Below, piece after piece: positions 9,823 through 20,247 of a stretch of 64,000 nt of DNA. Positions within the stretch are counted from its first letter, which is position 1. Every line of letters starts with the position of its first letter. The position numbers and the translations under genes are program-made. Under the pieces are notes generated by a model. It did not search any database. It was given only the letters and a program-made list of their open reading frames with translations, and was not told the origin of the DNA. The DNA comes from Sphaerisporangium krabiense. Its GTDB lineage: Bacteria > Actinomycetota > Actinomycetes > Streptosporangiales > Streptosporangiaceae. The DNA is taken from the NCBI RefSeq assembly GCF_014200435.1, contig NZ_JACHBR010000001.1, forward strand, positions 496,001 through 560,000. Reading direction: 5' to 3'.

Positions 9823-12036
9823 GTGAGCAAGCGACTGGACCCCCGGAACTGGGCGAGCTGGAAGCCCTTCGGCATCGGCGAGCGCAAGCCCAACAACTAC
9901 CTCGAACTGTGGAAGGCGTTCCGATCCGTCAAGGGCAACCGCCGCTACGCGTGGCGCATCCTCAACCAGGGCACGTGCGACGGCTGCGCGCTCGGCACCA
10001 AGGGGATGCGCGACTGGACCATGCCCGAGATCCACCTGTGCAACATCCGCCTGCGGCTGCTCAAGCTCAACACCATGCCCGCGCTCGACACCGGCGCGCT
10101 GGCCCACGTCGCCCCGCTGGCCGGGATGAGCAGCGCGGCGCTGCGCGACCTCGGCCGCCTGCCGCACCCCATGCTGCGGCGCCGCGGCGAGCCCGGCTTC
10201 ACCCGCGTGAGCTGGGACGAGGCCCTGGACCTCGCCGCCGAGCAGGTGCGCGACCGCCGGCTCGGCGTGTACCTGACCAGCCGGGGCGTGCCCAACGAGA
10301 ACTACTTCGCCGCGCAGAAGGCCGTGCGGGCGCTCGGCACCAACTCGATCGACAACGCCGCGCGCATCTGCCACTCGCCCTCGACCGTCGCGCTCAAGGA
10401 GACCATCGGCGCCGCCGCCACCACCTGCTCCTACACGGACTGGATCGGCTCCGACCTGATCGTCTTCGTCGGCTCCAACCCGTCCAACAACCAGCCGGTC
10501 GCGATGAAGTACCTGTACCACGCCAAGAAGGCGGGCACCCGCATCGCGATGGTCAACGCCTACCGCGAGCCGGGCATGGAGCGGTACTGGGTGCCGTCCA
10601 ACGCCGAGTCCGCCCTGTTCGGCACCAAGATCACCGACCATTTCTTCGGCGTCAACGTCGGCGGCGACATCGGCTTCCTCAACGGCGTGCTCAAGCACCT
10701 CATCGAGAACGACTGGCTGGACAAGGCGTTCATCGACGAGCACACCGCCGGCTTCGAGGAGACGCGCGCCGCGGTGGCCGCGCAGTCCTGGGAGGAACTG
10801 GAGGCGCTGAGCGGCGCCACCCGCGCCCAGATGTACGAGCTGGCCGCGCTGCTGGGCGAGGCGAAGTCCGCCGTGCTCGTCTGGTCCATGGGCATCACCC
10901 AGCACACCTACGGCGAGGACAACGTCCGTGCCATCGTCAACCTCGCGCTGGCGCGCGGCTTCGTCGGGCGCGACAACTGCGGGCTCATGCCGATCCGCGG
11001 GCACAGCGGGGTCCAGGGCGGCGCGGAGATGGGGGCGTACGCCACCGGCCTGCCCGGCGGCCTGCCCGTCACGCCGGAGAACGCCGAGACGTTCAGCCGG
11101 AAGTGGGGCTTCGAGGTGCCCACCGCCCCCGGGCTGACCGCCACCGACATGATCGACGCCGCGCACGCGCGCGAGCTGGACGCGCTGATCTCCTCGGGCG
11201 GCAACTTCCTGGAGGTCCTCCCCGACCCCGGCCACTGCCGCGAGGCGCTGTCCCGGCTGTCGCTGCGCGTCCACATCGACATCGTCCTGTCCAGCCAGAT
11301 GCTGGTGGAGTCCGAGGGCGACGTGCTGCTGCTCCCCGCGCAGACCCGCTACGAGATGGCGGGCGGGGTCACCGAGACCTCCACCGAGCGCCGCGTGATC
11401 TTCTCCCCCGAGGTCGAGGGGCCGCGCGTCGGCGAGGCCTGGCCCGAGTGGAAGATCTTCACCGAGCTGGCGGCCCGCGCCCGCCCCGAGATCGCCGACC
11501 GGGTGCGCTACCCCGGCGGCACGCCCGAGATCCGGCGCGACATCGAGGCCGCGGTGCCGTCCTACGCGGGCATCGCCGCGCTCGCCGAGTTCGGGGACAA
11601 CGTGCAGTACGGCGGGCGGCACCTGTGCCCCGGCGGGCGCTTCCCCACCCCGGACGGCCTCGGCCGCTTCTCCGCCGTGGCGATCCCGGCGCTGGAACGG
11701 CCGGACGGCTCGTTCATGGTGGCCACGCGGCGCGGCAAGCAGTTCAACAGCATGGTCCACGAGCGGCGCGACGGCTTCAACGGCGCGACCCGCGAGGCCG
11801 TCCTGATCAGCGCCTACGACGCCGACCGGCTCGGCCTGCCCGACGGCGAGCGGGTGGAGCTGACCGGGCCCGCCGGGCGCTTCACCGGACGCGTGCTGCG
11901 GGCCCCGCTGACCCCCGGCAACCTGCAGATCCACTGGCCCGAGGGCAACGTCCTCCTCGACCACGCCCGCCGCTCCCCCGACGCCCGCATCCCCGACTAC
12001 AACGCCGTGGTGACCCTCCGCAAGGCCGGCGCATGA
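9823..12036 (+). CDS. FdhF/YdeP-family molybdopterin oxidoreductase
   Basis: A 737-residue molybdenum (bis-MGD) enzyme of the formate dehydrogenase-like FdhF/YdeP family. Cysteines C52, C55 and C73 near the N-terminus (TCDGCALG and IHLC) are in the region that holds an Fe-S cluster in relatives. C183 in RICHSPSTVALKETIG occupies the place of the Mo-ligating Sec/Cys. The C-terminal dinucleotide-binding domain is present. The GTG start at 9823 gives a family-like N-terminus. It overlaps fdhD as ATGA. No electron-transfer subunits lie nearby, so the electron partner and true substrate are unknown; calling it formate dehydrogenase would go beyond the evidence. Confidence 0.88.
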   Translation: MSKRLDPRNWASWKPFGIGERKPNNYLELWKAFRSVKGNRRYAWRILNQGTCDGCALGTKGMRDWTMPEIHLCNIRLRLLKLNTMPALDTGALAHVAPLAGMSSAALRDLGRLPHPMLRRRGEPGFTRVSWDEALDLAAEQVRDRRLGVYLTSRGVPNENYFAAQKAVRALGTNSIDNAARICHSPSTVALKETIGAAATTCSYTDWIGSDLIVFVGSNPSNNQPVAMKYLYHAKKAGTRIAMVNAYREPGMERYWVPSNAESALFGTKITDHFFGVNVGGDIGFLNGVLKHLIENDWLDKAFIDEHTAGFEETRAAVAAQSWEELEALSGATRAQMYELAALLGEAKSAVLVWSMGITQHTYGEDNVRAIVNLALARGFVGRDNCGLMPIRGHSGVQGGAEMGAYATGLPGGLPVTPENAETFSRKWGFEVPTAPGLTATDMIDAAHARELDALISSGGNFLEVLPDPGHCREALSRLSLRVHIDIVLSSQMLVESEGDVLLLPAQTRYEMAGGVTETSTERRVIFSPEVEGPRVGEAWPEWKIFTELAARARPEIADRVRYPGGTPEIRRDIEAAVPSYAGIAALAEFGDNVQYGGRHLCPGGRFPTPDGLGRFSAVAIPALERPDGSFMVATRRGKQFNSMVHERRDGFNGATREAVLISAYDADRLGLPDGERVELTGPAGRFTGRVLRAPLTPGNLQIHWPEGNVLLDHARRSPDARIPDYNAVVTLRKAGA

Positions 12037-12983
12037 CCACCTCTCAGGCCCGCGAGGACGGCCGGGAAGCCGATCCCGGCGTCCTGAGGTCCGGGCGTGG
12101 CACTCGTCCCGGGCCCACGACCCGGGTGCGGGTGCGGGAGGTCTCGGGGACGTCCGCGCGCGACCGGCGCGACGACCTCGCCACGGAGGAGCCGCTGGAG
12201 ATCAGGATCGCCGCGGGCGGCCGGACCCGCACCCTGGCCGTCACCATGCGCACCCCCGGCGCCGACTTCGAACTCGCCGCCGGCTTCCTCGCCGCCGAGG
12301 GCATCGTCCACCCCGATCCGCGGCACACCGCCACCTCGGCGGCCATCGCCTCGATCGCCTACTGCACGGACGAGGACCTCCCGCCCGAGGCGCGCTACAA
12401 CACCGTGACGGTCCGCCTGGACAGCCCGGTGCTGCCCGACCTCCCCAACATGCACCGGCATTTCATGACATCAAGCGCCTGCGGGGTCTGCGGCACGGCC
12501 AGCCTGGACGCCCTGCGCGCCCGCCAGGCCGCCCTCCCCCCCACGACGCCCGCCTCTTTCCCGCCCATCCCCGCCGAGATCCTGTACGACCTGCCTCGCC
12601 GCCTGCGCAAGGCGCAAGGGATCTTCGGCAAGACCGGCGGCCTGCACGCCGCCGGCCTCTTCACCCCGGACGGCTCCCTGCTCGCACTCCGCGAGGACGT
12701 CGGCCGCCACAACGCCGTGGACAAGCTGATCGGCTGGGCCCTCCTCTCGGGCCGCCTCCCGCTCACCTCCTCGGTCCTCATGGTGAGCGGCCGCACCAGC
12801 TACGAGATCATGCAGAAGGCCCTCGCCGCCGGCCTCCCCATGGTCTGCGGCGTCTCAGCCCCTTCCTCCCTGGCCGTCGCCCTCGCCCACGACTTCGACC
12901 TGACCCTCATCGGCTTCCTCAGAGAAGAACGCTTCAACATCTACACCGCTCCAGACCGCGTGCAGCTCCCCTCGCCCGGATGA
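12033..12983 (+). CDS. fdhD: Formate dehydrogenase accessory sulfurtransferase FdhD
   Basis: FdhD takes sulfur from a cysteine desulfurase and inserts it into the bis-MGD cofactor, which is required for activity of FdhF-type enzymes. The 316-residue protein has the sulfur-transfer CxxC pair at C150/C153 (SSACGVCG), the GFLAAEGIV segment, the GGLHAAGLF motif and EDVGRHNAVDKLIG. The ATG start at 12033 overlaps the stop of the molybdoenzyme gene, so translation is coupled and this neighbour is the probable client. A strong inverted repeat follows the stop. Confidence 0.95.
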   Translation: MTTSQAREDGREADPGVLRSGRGTRPGPTTRVRVREVSGTSARDRRDDLATEEPLEIRIAAGGRTRTLAVTMRTPGADFELAAGFLAAEGIVHPDPRHTATSAAIASIAYCTDEDLPPEARYNTVTVRLDSPVLPDLPNMHRHFMTSSACGVCGTASLDALRARQAALPPTTPASFPPIPAEILYDLPRRLRKAQGIFGKTGGLHAAGLFTPDGSLLALREDVGRHNAVDKLIGWALLSGRLPLTSSVLMVSGRTSYEIMQKALAAGLPMVCGVSAPSSLAVALAHDFDLTLIGFLREERFNIYTAPDRVQLPSPG

Positions 12984-12989
12984 ACCAGA

Positions 12990-13021
12990 AGGCGCCCGTA
13001 CCGAGGTCGGTACGGGCGCCT
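12990..13021. terminator. Inverted repeat between converging fdhD and ppc
   Basis: Two perfect 13-base arms (AGGCGCCCGTACC and its complement) enclose a 6-base loop. It begins 6 bases after the fdhD stop and ends 22 bases before the ppc stop. The very GC-rich stem has no long T run on either side, as is common for actinomycete terminators. A bidirectional terminator for both genes is the simplest reading. Confidence 0.8.
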
Positions 13022-13043
13022 GCCGTTGTGTGCCGCGCGGCCG

Positions 13044-15830
13044 TCAGCCGGTGTTCTGGAGGCCGGCGGCCACGCCGTTGACGGTGAGGAGGAGGAGGGT
13101 GTCCAGGCGTTCGCGCTCGTCGTCGGGGAGGTCGTCGGGGGCGCGGAGGGAGGAGAGCGCGCGGAGTTGGAGGTGGGAGAGGGCGTCGACGTAGGGGTCG
13201 CGGAGTTGGACGGCGCGGGAGAGGACGCGCCGGCTCTCCAGCAGGCGGGTGTGGCCGGTGACGGCGAGGACCAGTTCGCGGGTCAGGTCGTACTCGGCGA
13301 GGACCTGGTCGGCGAAGTCCTGGCGGCCGCCGAGGGCGAGGTAGCGGGCGGCGATCTGGCGGTCGGTCTTGGCCAGGGACATCTCGGCGTTGTCCAGGAG
13401 CGAGGCGAACAGCGGCCATTCGCGGTAGGCGCGCCGCAGTTCCTCGATGCCCGGCCCGATCTCGGGCCGGTCCGCGCGGCCGTCCGCCTCGGTGGCCCCG
13501 GGATCGGACGGGCCGGTGGTGCCGGAGGTGGAGGCCGCCGGGTCCGTGGACGGTGACGTGACGGGCTCGCCGGGGGATCGTGTGGCGGCGAGGAGGCCGC
13601 TGCCGAGGCCGTACCAGCCGGGGAGGTTGACGCGGGTCTGCGCCCAGGCGAACACCCACGGGATGGCGCGGAGGTCGTCCAGGGACTTGGGGGCGCCGAG
13701 GCCGCGGCGGGCCGGGCGGGAGCCGAGGCGCAGGGAGCCGATCTCTTCCAGCGGGCTGACCAGGCCGAACCACTCGGGGAACCCGGGCGCCTCGGTCAGG
13801 GAGCGGTAGGCGCGCTCGGAGGCGGAGGCCACGCGCTCGGCCAGCAGGCGGTAGCGGGCCGCGGCGTCGCCCGTGCGGGCCTCGACCGAGGGGGTGGAGG
13901 CGAGCAGGACGGCGTTGGTGACCTGCTCGATGTGGCGCAGCGCGATGGCCGGGTGGCCGTACCGGGCGAAGATGACCTCGCCCTGCTCGGTGACCTTGAA
14001 CCGGCCCGCGACCGACCCGGGGGCCTGGGCGAGCACGGCGCGGTTGGCGGGGCCGCCGCCCCGGCCGAGCGCGCCGCCGCGGCCGTGGAAGAGCGTGAGC
14101 CGGACGTCGTTGGCGAGCGCCCACGCGGCCAGCTCGGCCTGGGCGTCGTAGAGCTTGAGGGTGGCGGCGGCGGGGCCGAGCTCCTTGGCGGAGTCGGAGT
14201 AGCCGAGCATGACCTCGAGGCGCCGTCCCCCCTCGGCCAGGCGGCGCTGGACGGCGGGCAGGGCGAGCATGCCGGTGAGCACGTCCGCGGAGTTGGCCAG
14301 GTCCTCCCCCGACTCGAACAGCGGGACGACGTCGAGGACGGGCGCGCGGGAGCCGAGGGCGTGCTCGGCCAGCTCGTAGACGGCGGCGATGTCCTCGGAG
14401 GACCGGGTGAAGGACACGACGTACCGGTGGCAGGCGCGGGGCCCGAAGCGCTCCTGGATCCAGGCGATCATGCGGATCGTCGCCAGGACCTCCTCGGTGC
14501 GCTCGGAGGTCTTCCCCGCCCGAAGTTCCTCAAGGGCGGTGGCGTGGACCTGGGAGTGCTGGCGGACCTCCAGCTCGGCGAGGTGGAACCCGAAGGTCTC
14601 GACCTGCCAGATCAGGTGCTGCAGCTCGCCGTACGCCTGGCGCGCGGCCCCGCCGGCGACCAGGGACGCCTGGCAGGCGCGCAGGTCGCGCAGGAGCTCG
14701 TCGGGCGAGCGGTAGGCGAGGTCGAGGTCGCGGCGGCGGGTCGCGGCGATGCGCGCGGCGACGAACAGCAGCCACTGGCGGTGCGGCTCGCCGGGCGCGC
14801 GGGTGGCCAGTTCGGAGGCCAGCTCGGGGTGATCGTCGGCGGCCTGGGCGAGCAGGCCGGAGAGCTCCTCGCCCGGGGGACCGTAGGCGGCGGCGACGGT
14901 GAGGGCGCGCCCGATGCGGGTGGTGGCGTTCTCCAGGGCGGTGAGCACGTGGTCGGCCTGGATGAGCACGGCCTCGCGGGTGACGCGGGCGGTGACGTTG
15001 GGGTTGCCGTCCCGGTCGCCGCCGATCCAGCTTCCATAGCGGATGAACGCCCTGGCGCGGGGCTCGCGGGTGCCGGAGCCGCCGGCGAGCGCGGCGTCCA
15101 GGGCCCGGTAGACGCGCGGGACCGTGCGGAACAGCGTCTCGTCGAAGGCGGACATGGCGGTGCGGACCTCGTCCAGCGGGTCCAGCTTGGTGTGCCGGAG
15201 CTGGGCCGTGCGCCACAGCAGGTCGATCTCTTCCAGCAGGCGGCGTTGGGCCTCCTGGCGTTCCTGGGCTCCGCGGTCGGGGGCGTTGTACTCGGCGAGC
15301 TGGGCGCTGACGCGCTGGATGGCCGTGGCGACCGCGCGGCGGCGGGCCTCGGTGGGGTGGGCGGTGAGCACGGGACGGTACTCGAGGTCGGCGATGAGGC
15401 GGTTCAGCTCCTCGTCGCCGAGGTCGTGCTTCAGCTCGGCGACGGCCTGGGCGAGGGAGTCGGGCACGCTGGAGTCGCCGGTGTCCCTGGACCTCAGGAT
15501 GCGGATCCTGTAGTGCTCCTCGGCGAGGTTGACGAGGTGGAAGTAGCAGGTGAAGGCCCGGGCGATCTGCACGCTGCGCTCGATCGGCCACGCGGCGACC
15601 ATGGCGGCCACCTCGTCCACGGAGACCTCTCGCCTGCGCGCGGCGATCACGGCCTTGCGGAGGCGTTCGACATCGGACAACAGGTCGGGCCCGCCGTCCT
15701 CGGCGATCACCCGGCCCAACGATTCACCGAGCATGCGCACGTCGGCGCGCAGCTCGTCGGGCATCTCGGAGACGGCGCTGTTCCGTTCGGCGGAAGAACG
15801 GTCTGCCTGCTGGGAAGCGGTGGCGGCCAT
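13044..15830 (-). CDS. ppc: Phosphoenolpyruvate carboxylase
   Basis: PEP carboxylase makes oxaloacetate from PEP and bicarbonate to refill the TCA cycle. The 928-residue protein carries VLTAHPTEARRR with the catalytic histidine, GSWIGGDRDGNPNV, FHGRGGALGRGGGPANRA and the conserved C-terminal QNTG. ATG 15830 (MAATASQQ) was taken as start; the frame stays open upstream to 15869. A Ser/Thr/Pro/Gly-rich stretch of about 45 residues encoded at about 13450-13590 interrupts the C-terminal part after WYGLGSGL and looks like a lineage-specific surface insertion. Confidence 0.96.
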   Translation of the reverse strand: MAATASQQADRSSAERNSAVSEMPDELRADVRMLGESLGRVIAEDGGPDLLSDVERLRKAVIAARRREVSVDEVAAMVAAWPIERSVQIARAFTCYFHLVNLAEEHYRIRILRSRDTGDSSVPDSLAQAVAELKHDLGDEELNRLIADLEYRPVLTAHPTEARRRAVATAIQRVSAQLAEYNAPDRGAQERQEAQRRLLEEIDLLWRTAQLRHTKLDPLDEVRTAMSAFDETLFRTVPRVYRALDAALAGGSGTREPRARAFIRYGSWIGGDRDGNPNVTARVTREAVLIQADHVLTALENATTRIGRALTVAAAYGPPGEELSGLLAQAADDHPELASELATRAPGEPHRQWLLFVAARIAATRRRDLDLAYRSPDELLRDLRACQASLVAGGAARQAYGELQHLIWQVETFGFHLAELEVRQHSQVHATALEELRAGKTSERTEEVLATIRMIAWIQERFGPRACHRYVVSFTRSSEDIAAVYELAEHALGSRAPVLDVVPLFESGEDLANSADVLTGMLALPAVQRRLAEGGRRLEVMLGYSDSAKELGPAAATLKLYDAQAELAAWALANDVRLTLFHGRGGALGRGGGPANRAVLAQAPGSVAGRFKVTEQGEVIFARYGHPAIALRHIEQVTNAVLLASTPSVEARTGDAAARYRLLAERVASASERAYRSLTEAPGFPEWFGLVSPLEEIGSLRLGSRPARRGLGAPKSLDDLRAIPWVFAWAQTRVNLPGWYGLGSGLLAATRSPGEPVTSPSTDPAASTSGTTGPSDPGATEADGRADRPEIGPGIEELRRAYREWPLFASLLDNAEMSLAKTDRQIAARYLALGGRQDFADQVLAEYDLTRELVLAVTGHTRLLESRRVLSRAVQLRDPYVDALSHLQLRALSSLRAPDDLPDDERERLDTLLLLTVNGVAAGLQNTG

Positions 15831-15907
15831 AGCACGAAGGGTATCCACTCGCCGCGCGCGACCGGACACCGTCTCACCTATTGGACTAGACCAATGTGCC
15901 GGCGGGT

Positions 15908-17464
15908 TCAGGCAGGCCGGGAGACCGCGCCCAGGATCTCCGGCAGCCGGCCGTATCCGATGGAGGCGGCGAGCACCCGCCCGCCGAAGGCGATCCCGAC
16001 GCCGTAGGCGACCCCGAGGACGGCGACCCAGCTCGCGCCGAGGAAGATCGGCAGCAGCACCGGGAAGGCCAGCAGGCTCGTGGCGGTCATGGCGCCGAAC
16101 GAGCCGGCCATCGCCACCGGGCCCTGGCCCGGGGCCGCGCCGGAGAAGGCGTTCAGGCGCTCGGGGAAGGTGTACGGCAACAGCACGCTGACCAGCGTGC
16201 CCACCCCCAGGCCGATCAGGAGCAGGCTGGTGCCGGCGAGCAGGGCGGGCGGCAGCGCGGGCAGGTCGCCGGCCACCAGCGCGGCGGCGAGGGCCAGCAC
16301 GGCCAGCAGCGGCACGCCGACGAGCGCGACGGCGAGCTGCCGCCCGGCGAGGTCGGTGCGCAGCTCACGGGCGGAGGAGAAGGCGAGCGCGTTCATCCAC
16401 AGGGCGCCGCCGTCGGCGCCGAACAGGTTGGCGGACTGGAGCCCGATCATCAGCGCCGCCAGGCACACGGGCCCGACGACGCTCCACGTGGACTCCGGCC
16501 CCGCCGCCGCGCCGCCGGCGGTGAAGATGATCACTACGGAGACGCCGATCGCCGCCAGCCAGCCCATGCGGCCCCGGGGCTCGCGGCGCAGGTACTTGAG
16601 CTGCTTGGCCACGACGGCGCCGAGCGGCCCGCCGGGCAGCAGCCGCTCCAGGCGGTCGCCGCGCACCGCGCCCGCCTGCGTGGAGGCGTCCGCGGTGACC
16701 ATGGCGTTCCGGAGGACCCGGATCCACACCCAGGCCAGGACGAGCACGACCACGGCGACGGCGGCGAGCTCCGCCAGGCCGGCCGGCCCGCCGTCCGCGA
16801 TGGCGTGCGCGGCCATGCCGGGCGGCCCCCAGCGGACCGCTCCGGCGAGCCCGGCGAGCATCGCGCGGGCGTCCTCGCCGTACCCGCGGCTGAGCAGCAG
16901 GTTCGGGAGCTGGCTCAGCAGGATGACGGCGACGACGCCGAGGGCGAGCAGGTCGCGGCCCCGCCTGCTGCGCAGCAGGCGCGACAGCGCCGTGGTGACC
17001 GCCCGCGAGGCGACCAGGCACAGCGCCCCTTGCAGGACGACGGCGACCAGGCCGATCAGCAGGCCCGTGATCCCGCGGGCCAGCCCCGCCACGACGCCCA
17101 GCAGGACCAGCAGCGAGGCGAGCGGCCAGGGCCCGGCGGCGGAGGCGGCGAACATGCCGGCGGCCATCTGCCGGGGCGTCAGCGGGAACAGGGCCAGCCG
17201 CGCGGGGTCGAGCGTCTCGTCCACGCCGAAGGCCATCAGCGGGGCGACGATCCAGAGAAGGGTGAGCGCGGTGAACGTCACGACGCCGATGTCGCGCGCG
17301 ACGTCCGGCGGCGCCAGGCGCAGCAGGCTCATCAGCAGGAGACCGCCGCAGCCGATGAGCAGGGCGGCGACCAGCGTGACCACGAAGCCGACCTGGCGCA
17401 TGAGGTCGCCGCGCAGGCTCCCCGCGATCAGGCGCAGCTTCAGCCGGACGAAGAGCCGAGCCAC
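15908..17464 (-). CDS. ABC-2 type exporter permease
   Basis: A 518-residue polytopic membrane protein with about 12 hydrophobic segments, many rich in Gly/Ala/Leu, as in large ABC-2 permeases. The start is GTG 17464 ([15 protein letters not shown]), with a basic lead into the first helix. It overlaps the 3' end of the ATPase gene by 25 bases, so the two form one transporter. The substrate cannot be inferred. Confidence 0.85.
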   Translation of the reverse strand: MARLFVRLKLRLIAGSLRGDLMRQVGFVVTLVAALLIGCGGLLLMSLLRLAPPDVARDIGVVTFTALTLLWIVAPLMAFGVDETLDPARLALFPLTPRQMAAGMFAASAAGPWPLASLLVLLGVVAGLARGITGLLIGLVAVVLQGALCLVASRAVTTALSRLLRSRRGRDLLALGVVAVILLSQLPNLLLSRGYGEDARAMLAGLAGAVRWGPPGMAAHAIADGGPAGLAELAAVAVVVLVLAWVWIRVLRNAMVTADASTQAGAVRGDRLERLLPGGPLGAVVAKQLKYLRREPRGRMGWLAAIGVSVVIIFTAGGAAAGPESTWSVVGPVCLAALMIGLQSANLFGADGGALWMNALAFSSARELRTDLAGRQLAVALVGVPLLAVLALAAALVAGDLPALPPALLAGTSLLLIGLGVGTLVSVLLPYTFPERLNAFSGAAPGQGPVAMAGSFGAMTATSLLAFPVLLPIFLGASWVAVLGVAYGVGIAFGGRVLAASIGYGRLPEILGAVSRPA

Positions 17465-18249
17465 GACAGGCCCTCCTCGCCGTTGCCGCGCGCGCCGACC
17501 AGGTCGAGGATCGCCGCGTTGAGCGTGCCGCCGCCGCGGATCTCGGCGAGGGGCCCCTGGGCGACGATGCGCCCGAGGTTCATCACCGACACCCAGTCGC
17601 ACAGCCGCTCGACCAGCTCCATGACGTGACTGGAGAACACGATCGTCGAGCCGGAGGCGGTGTAGCGGCGGAGCACCTCGACGAGCGTGTTGGCGCTGAC
17701 CGGGTCGACGCCCTCGAACGGCTCGTCGAGGAAGAGCACCTTCGGGTTGTGCAGCAGGGCGGCGGCCAGCCCGATCTTCTTGCGCATGCCGGTCGAGTAG
17801 TCGACCACGAGCTTGTCGGCCGCCCCGGACAGGTCCATGACCTTGAGCAGTTCCTCCGCGCGCCGGGCGACCTCGTCCTTGGGGATGCCGCGGATCTGGC
17901 CGTTGTAGGAGAGCAGCTCGCGCCCGGACAGCCGCTCGAACAGGCGAAGCCCCTCGGGGAGCACCCCGACCTGGGACTTCACCGCGACCGGGTCCCGCCA
18001 GACGTCCATGCCCGCGACCTCGGCGGTGCCGCCGTCCGGCCGCAGCAGGCCGGTGATCATGCTGAGGGTGGTGGTCTTCCCCGCGCCGTTCGGCCCGACG
18101 AGGCCGGCGAAGCCGCCGCGCGGCACCGCCAGATCGACTCCGGCGACCGCGACCTGCGCGCCGAACCGCTTGAACAGGCCGCGCGTGCGGACGGCCGGGG
18201 GCGACCCGCCGGGCTCCGCGGGGCCGGGCGTGCCGGCGAGGTCGGTCAT
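17440..18249 (-). CDS. ABC transporter ATP-binding protein
   Basis: A 269-residue ATPase subunit that powers the adjacent permease. Walker A is GPNGAGKTT (residues 52-60), the signature region reads YSTGMRKK, Walker B is [14 protein letters not shown], and the switch histidine is in [10 protein letters not shown]. The signature motif starts YSTGM rather than LSGGQ, which is common in ABC-2 exporter ATPases. ATG 18249 gives a Pro/Gly-rich lead before the domain. It is divergent from accD, with 78 bases between starts. Confidence 0.93.
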   Translation of the reverse strand: MTDLAGTPGPAEPGGSPPAVRTRGLFKRFGAQVAVAGVDLAVPRGGFAGLVGPNGAGKTTTLSMITGLLRPDGGTAEVAGMDVWRDPVAVKSQVGVLPEGLRLFERLSGRELLSYNGQIRGIPKDEVARRAEELLKVMDLSGAADKLVVDYSTGMRKKIGLAAALLHNPKVLFLDEPFEGVDPVSANTLVEVLRRYTASGSTIVFSSHVMELVERLCDWVSVMNLGRIVAQGPLAEIRGGGTLNAAILDLVGARGNGEEGLSWLGSSSG

Positions 18250-18327
18250 GCCCGTTACTCTAGCCACGCGCCGCGTACGGCGGCTCCGGGCGACGGCGGC
18301 GCCCGCCGGAGGACTAACCTACGGGGC

Positions 18328-19926
18328 ATGAGCGCTGAGCCCGTGCCCCATATCGAAGGCGTCGACCTGCACACCACCGCGGGCAAGATCGCCGACCTGG
18401 AGCGCCGCCTCGACGAGGCCGCCCACGCCGGTTCCGCGCGCGCGGTGGAGAAGCAGCACGCCAAGGGCAAGATGACCGCGCGCGAGCGGGTGATCGAGTT
18501 CCTCGACGAAGGCTCGTTCGTGGAGTTCGACGAGCTGGCCCGGCACAGGTCGTCCAACTTCGGCCTGGACCGCGAGCGGCCGTACGGCGACGGCGTGGTC
18601 ACCGGCCACGGCACGGTGGCGGGCCGCCCGGTCGCGGTCTTCGCGCAGGACTTCACGGTGTTCGGCGGCTCGCTCGGCGAGGTCTTCGGCGAGAAGATCG
18701 TGAAGGTCATGGACCACGCCCTGAAGACGGGCTGCCCGGTGGTGGGCATCAACGACTCCGGAGGCGCCCGCATCCAGGAGGGCGTGGTCTCGCTGGGGCT
18801 CTACGCCGAGATCTTCAAGCGCAACGTGCACGCCTCGGGCGTGATCCCGCAGATCTCGCTGATCATGGGGCCGTGCGCGGGCGGCGCGGTCTACTCCCCC
18901 GCGCTCACCGACTTCGTGCTCATGGTGCGCGAGAAGTCGCACATGTTCATCACCGGCCCTGACGTGATCAAGACGGTGACCGGCGAGGAGGTCACGTTCG
19001 AGGAGCTGGGCGGGGCGCACACCCACAACTCCAGATCGGGCGTCGCGCACTACGAGGCCGCGGACGAGGCCGACTGCCTGGAGTTCGCCCGCGCCCTGCT
19101 GTCGTACCTGCCGTCCAACAACCTGGACGAGGTGCCGGTCTTCGACGCCCCTGCGGACCTGACCGTCACCGACCTGGACCACGAGCTGGACACGCTGATC
19201 CCGGACTCGGCCAACCAGCCGTACGACATGCACACGGTGATCGAGCACGTCCTGGACGACGGCGAGTTCCTGGAGATCCACGCCGGGTTCGCGCCGAACA
19301 TCGTGGTCGGGTTCGGCCGGGTCGAGGGGCACTCGGTCGGCGTGGTCGCCAACCAGCCGATGAGCTTCGCGGGCACGCTGGACATCGCCGCCTCCGAGAA
19401 GGCCGCCCGGTTCGTCCGCACCTGCGATGCCTTCAACATCCCCGTGCTGACGTTCGTGGACGTGCCCGGCTTCCTGCCCGGCACCGACCAGGAGTGGAAC
19501 GGCATCATCCGGCGCGGCGCCAAGCTGCTGTACGCCTACGCCGAGGCGACGGTGCCGCTGGTCACCGTGATCACCCGCAAGGCGTACGGCGGCGCCTACG
19601 ACGTCATGGGCTCCAAGCACCTCGGCGCGGACGTCAACCTGGCCTGGCCGACGGCGCAGATCGCGGTGATGGGCGCGCAGGGCGCGGTCAACATCCTGTA
19701 CCGCCGCGAGCTGTCCACGGCCGAGGACCCGGAGAGCGAGCGCGCCCGCCTGATCGCCGACTACGAGGACACGCTCGCCAACCCTTACCTGGCGGCCGAG
19801 CGGGGGTACGTGGACGCGGTGATCCGCCCCTCGCACACCCGCGTCCAGATCGTCCGGGCGCTGCGGGCGCTGCGCAACAAGCGCGCCGCGCTGCCGCCGA
19901 AGAAGCACGGCAACATCCCGCTGTAG
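18328..19926 (+). CDS. accD: Acyl-CoA carboxylase carboxyltransferase (beta) subunit
   Basis: This subunit transfers the carboxyl group from biotin to acetyl- or propionyl-CoA, giving malonyl- or methylmalonyl-CoA. The 532-residue protein has the two crotonase-like halves typical of AccD/PccB, with oxyanion-loop segments GGARIQEGV and [16 protein letters not shown] in the N-domain and the [14 protein letters not shown] segment in the C-domain. ATG 18328 starts [17 protein letters not shown]. It is followed after 11 bases by accE. The alpha chain is the separate gene at 61.2 kb. Substrate preference (acetyl versus propionyl) cannot be fixed from this reading. Confidence 0.95.
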   Translation: MSAEPVPHIEGVDLHTTAGKIADLERRLDEAAHAGSARAVEKQHAKGKMTARERVIEFLDEGSFVEFDELARHRSSNFGLDRERPYGDGVVTGHGTVAGRPVAVFAQDFTVFGGSLGEVFGEKIVKVMDHALKTGCPVVGINDSGGARIQEGVVSLGLYAEIFKRNVHASGVIPQISLIMGPCAGGAVYSPALTDFVLMVREKSHMFITGPDVIKTVTGEEVTFEELGGAHTHNSRSGVAHYEAADEADCLEFARALLSYLPSNNLDEVPVFDAPADLTVTDLDHELDTLIPDSANQPYDMHTVIEHVLDDGEFLEIHAGFAPNIVVGFGRVEGHSVGVVANQPMSFAGTLDIAASEKAARFVRTCDAFNIPVLTFVDVPGFLPGTDQEWNGIIRRGAKLLYAYAEATVPLVTVITRKAYGGAYDVMGSKHLGADVNLAWPTAQIAVMGAQGAVNILYRRELSTAEDPESERARLIADYEDTLANPYLAAERGYVDAVIRPSHTRVQIVRALRALRNKRAALPPKKHGNIPL

Positions 19927-19937
19927 GAGAGCGCCGC

Positions 19938-20141
19938 ATGGATCAGCCCTACCTGACGATCGTGCACGGCGCGGCCACGCCGGAAGAGGTGGCCGCGCTC
20001 GTCATCGCGGTCTCCGCAAGAGCCGCCACTTCCCCGCAAGCCCCGCAAAAGCCAGGATTGTGGCGTAAGCCCGCTTACCAGATGAGAACGGCGCTGACCT
20101 CGGGCTCAGGGGCGTGGCGAGCGAGCTCACGACCCCATTAG
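19938..20141 (+). CDS. accE: Acyl-CoA carboxylase epsilon subunit (67 residues)
   Basis: A small protein that in Streptomyces and mycobacteria binds and stabilises the AccA-AccD complex. The N-terminus YLTIVHGAATPEEVAALVIAV has the family pattern (V-G-P-T-EE-AAL), and the C-terminus SGSGAWRASSRPH matches the typical GPGAWR(x)S end. The middle is divergent, as usual for this family. It is the second gene of the accD-accE operon with a GGAGAGCG ribosome site. Confidence 0.88.
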   Translation: MDQPYLTIVHGAATPEEVAALVIAVSARAATSPQAPQKPGLWRKPAYQMRTALTSGSGAWRASSRPH

Positions 20142-20247
20142 ATCTTTGGAAGTGGGTGTCAAGCGAGCCAAGAGTTGGGACTATCTAGAAATGGGGGAAT
20201 ATAGTCAGCCGATCATCGCCTGAGACCCGAGGCCCTGGAGGAGAAGC

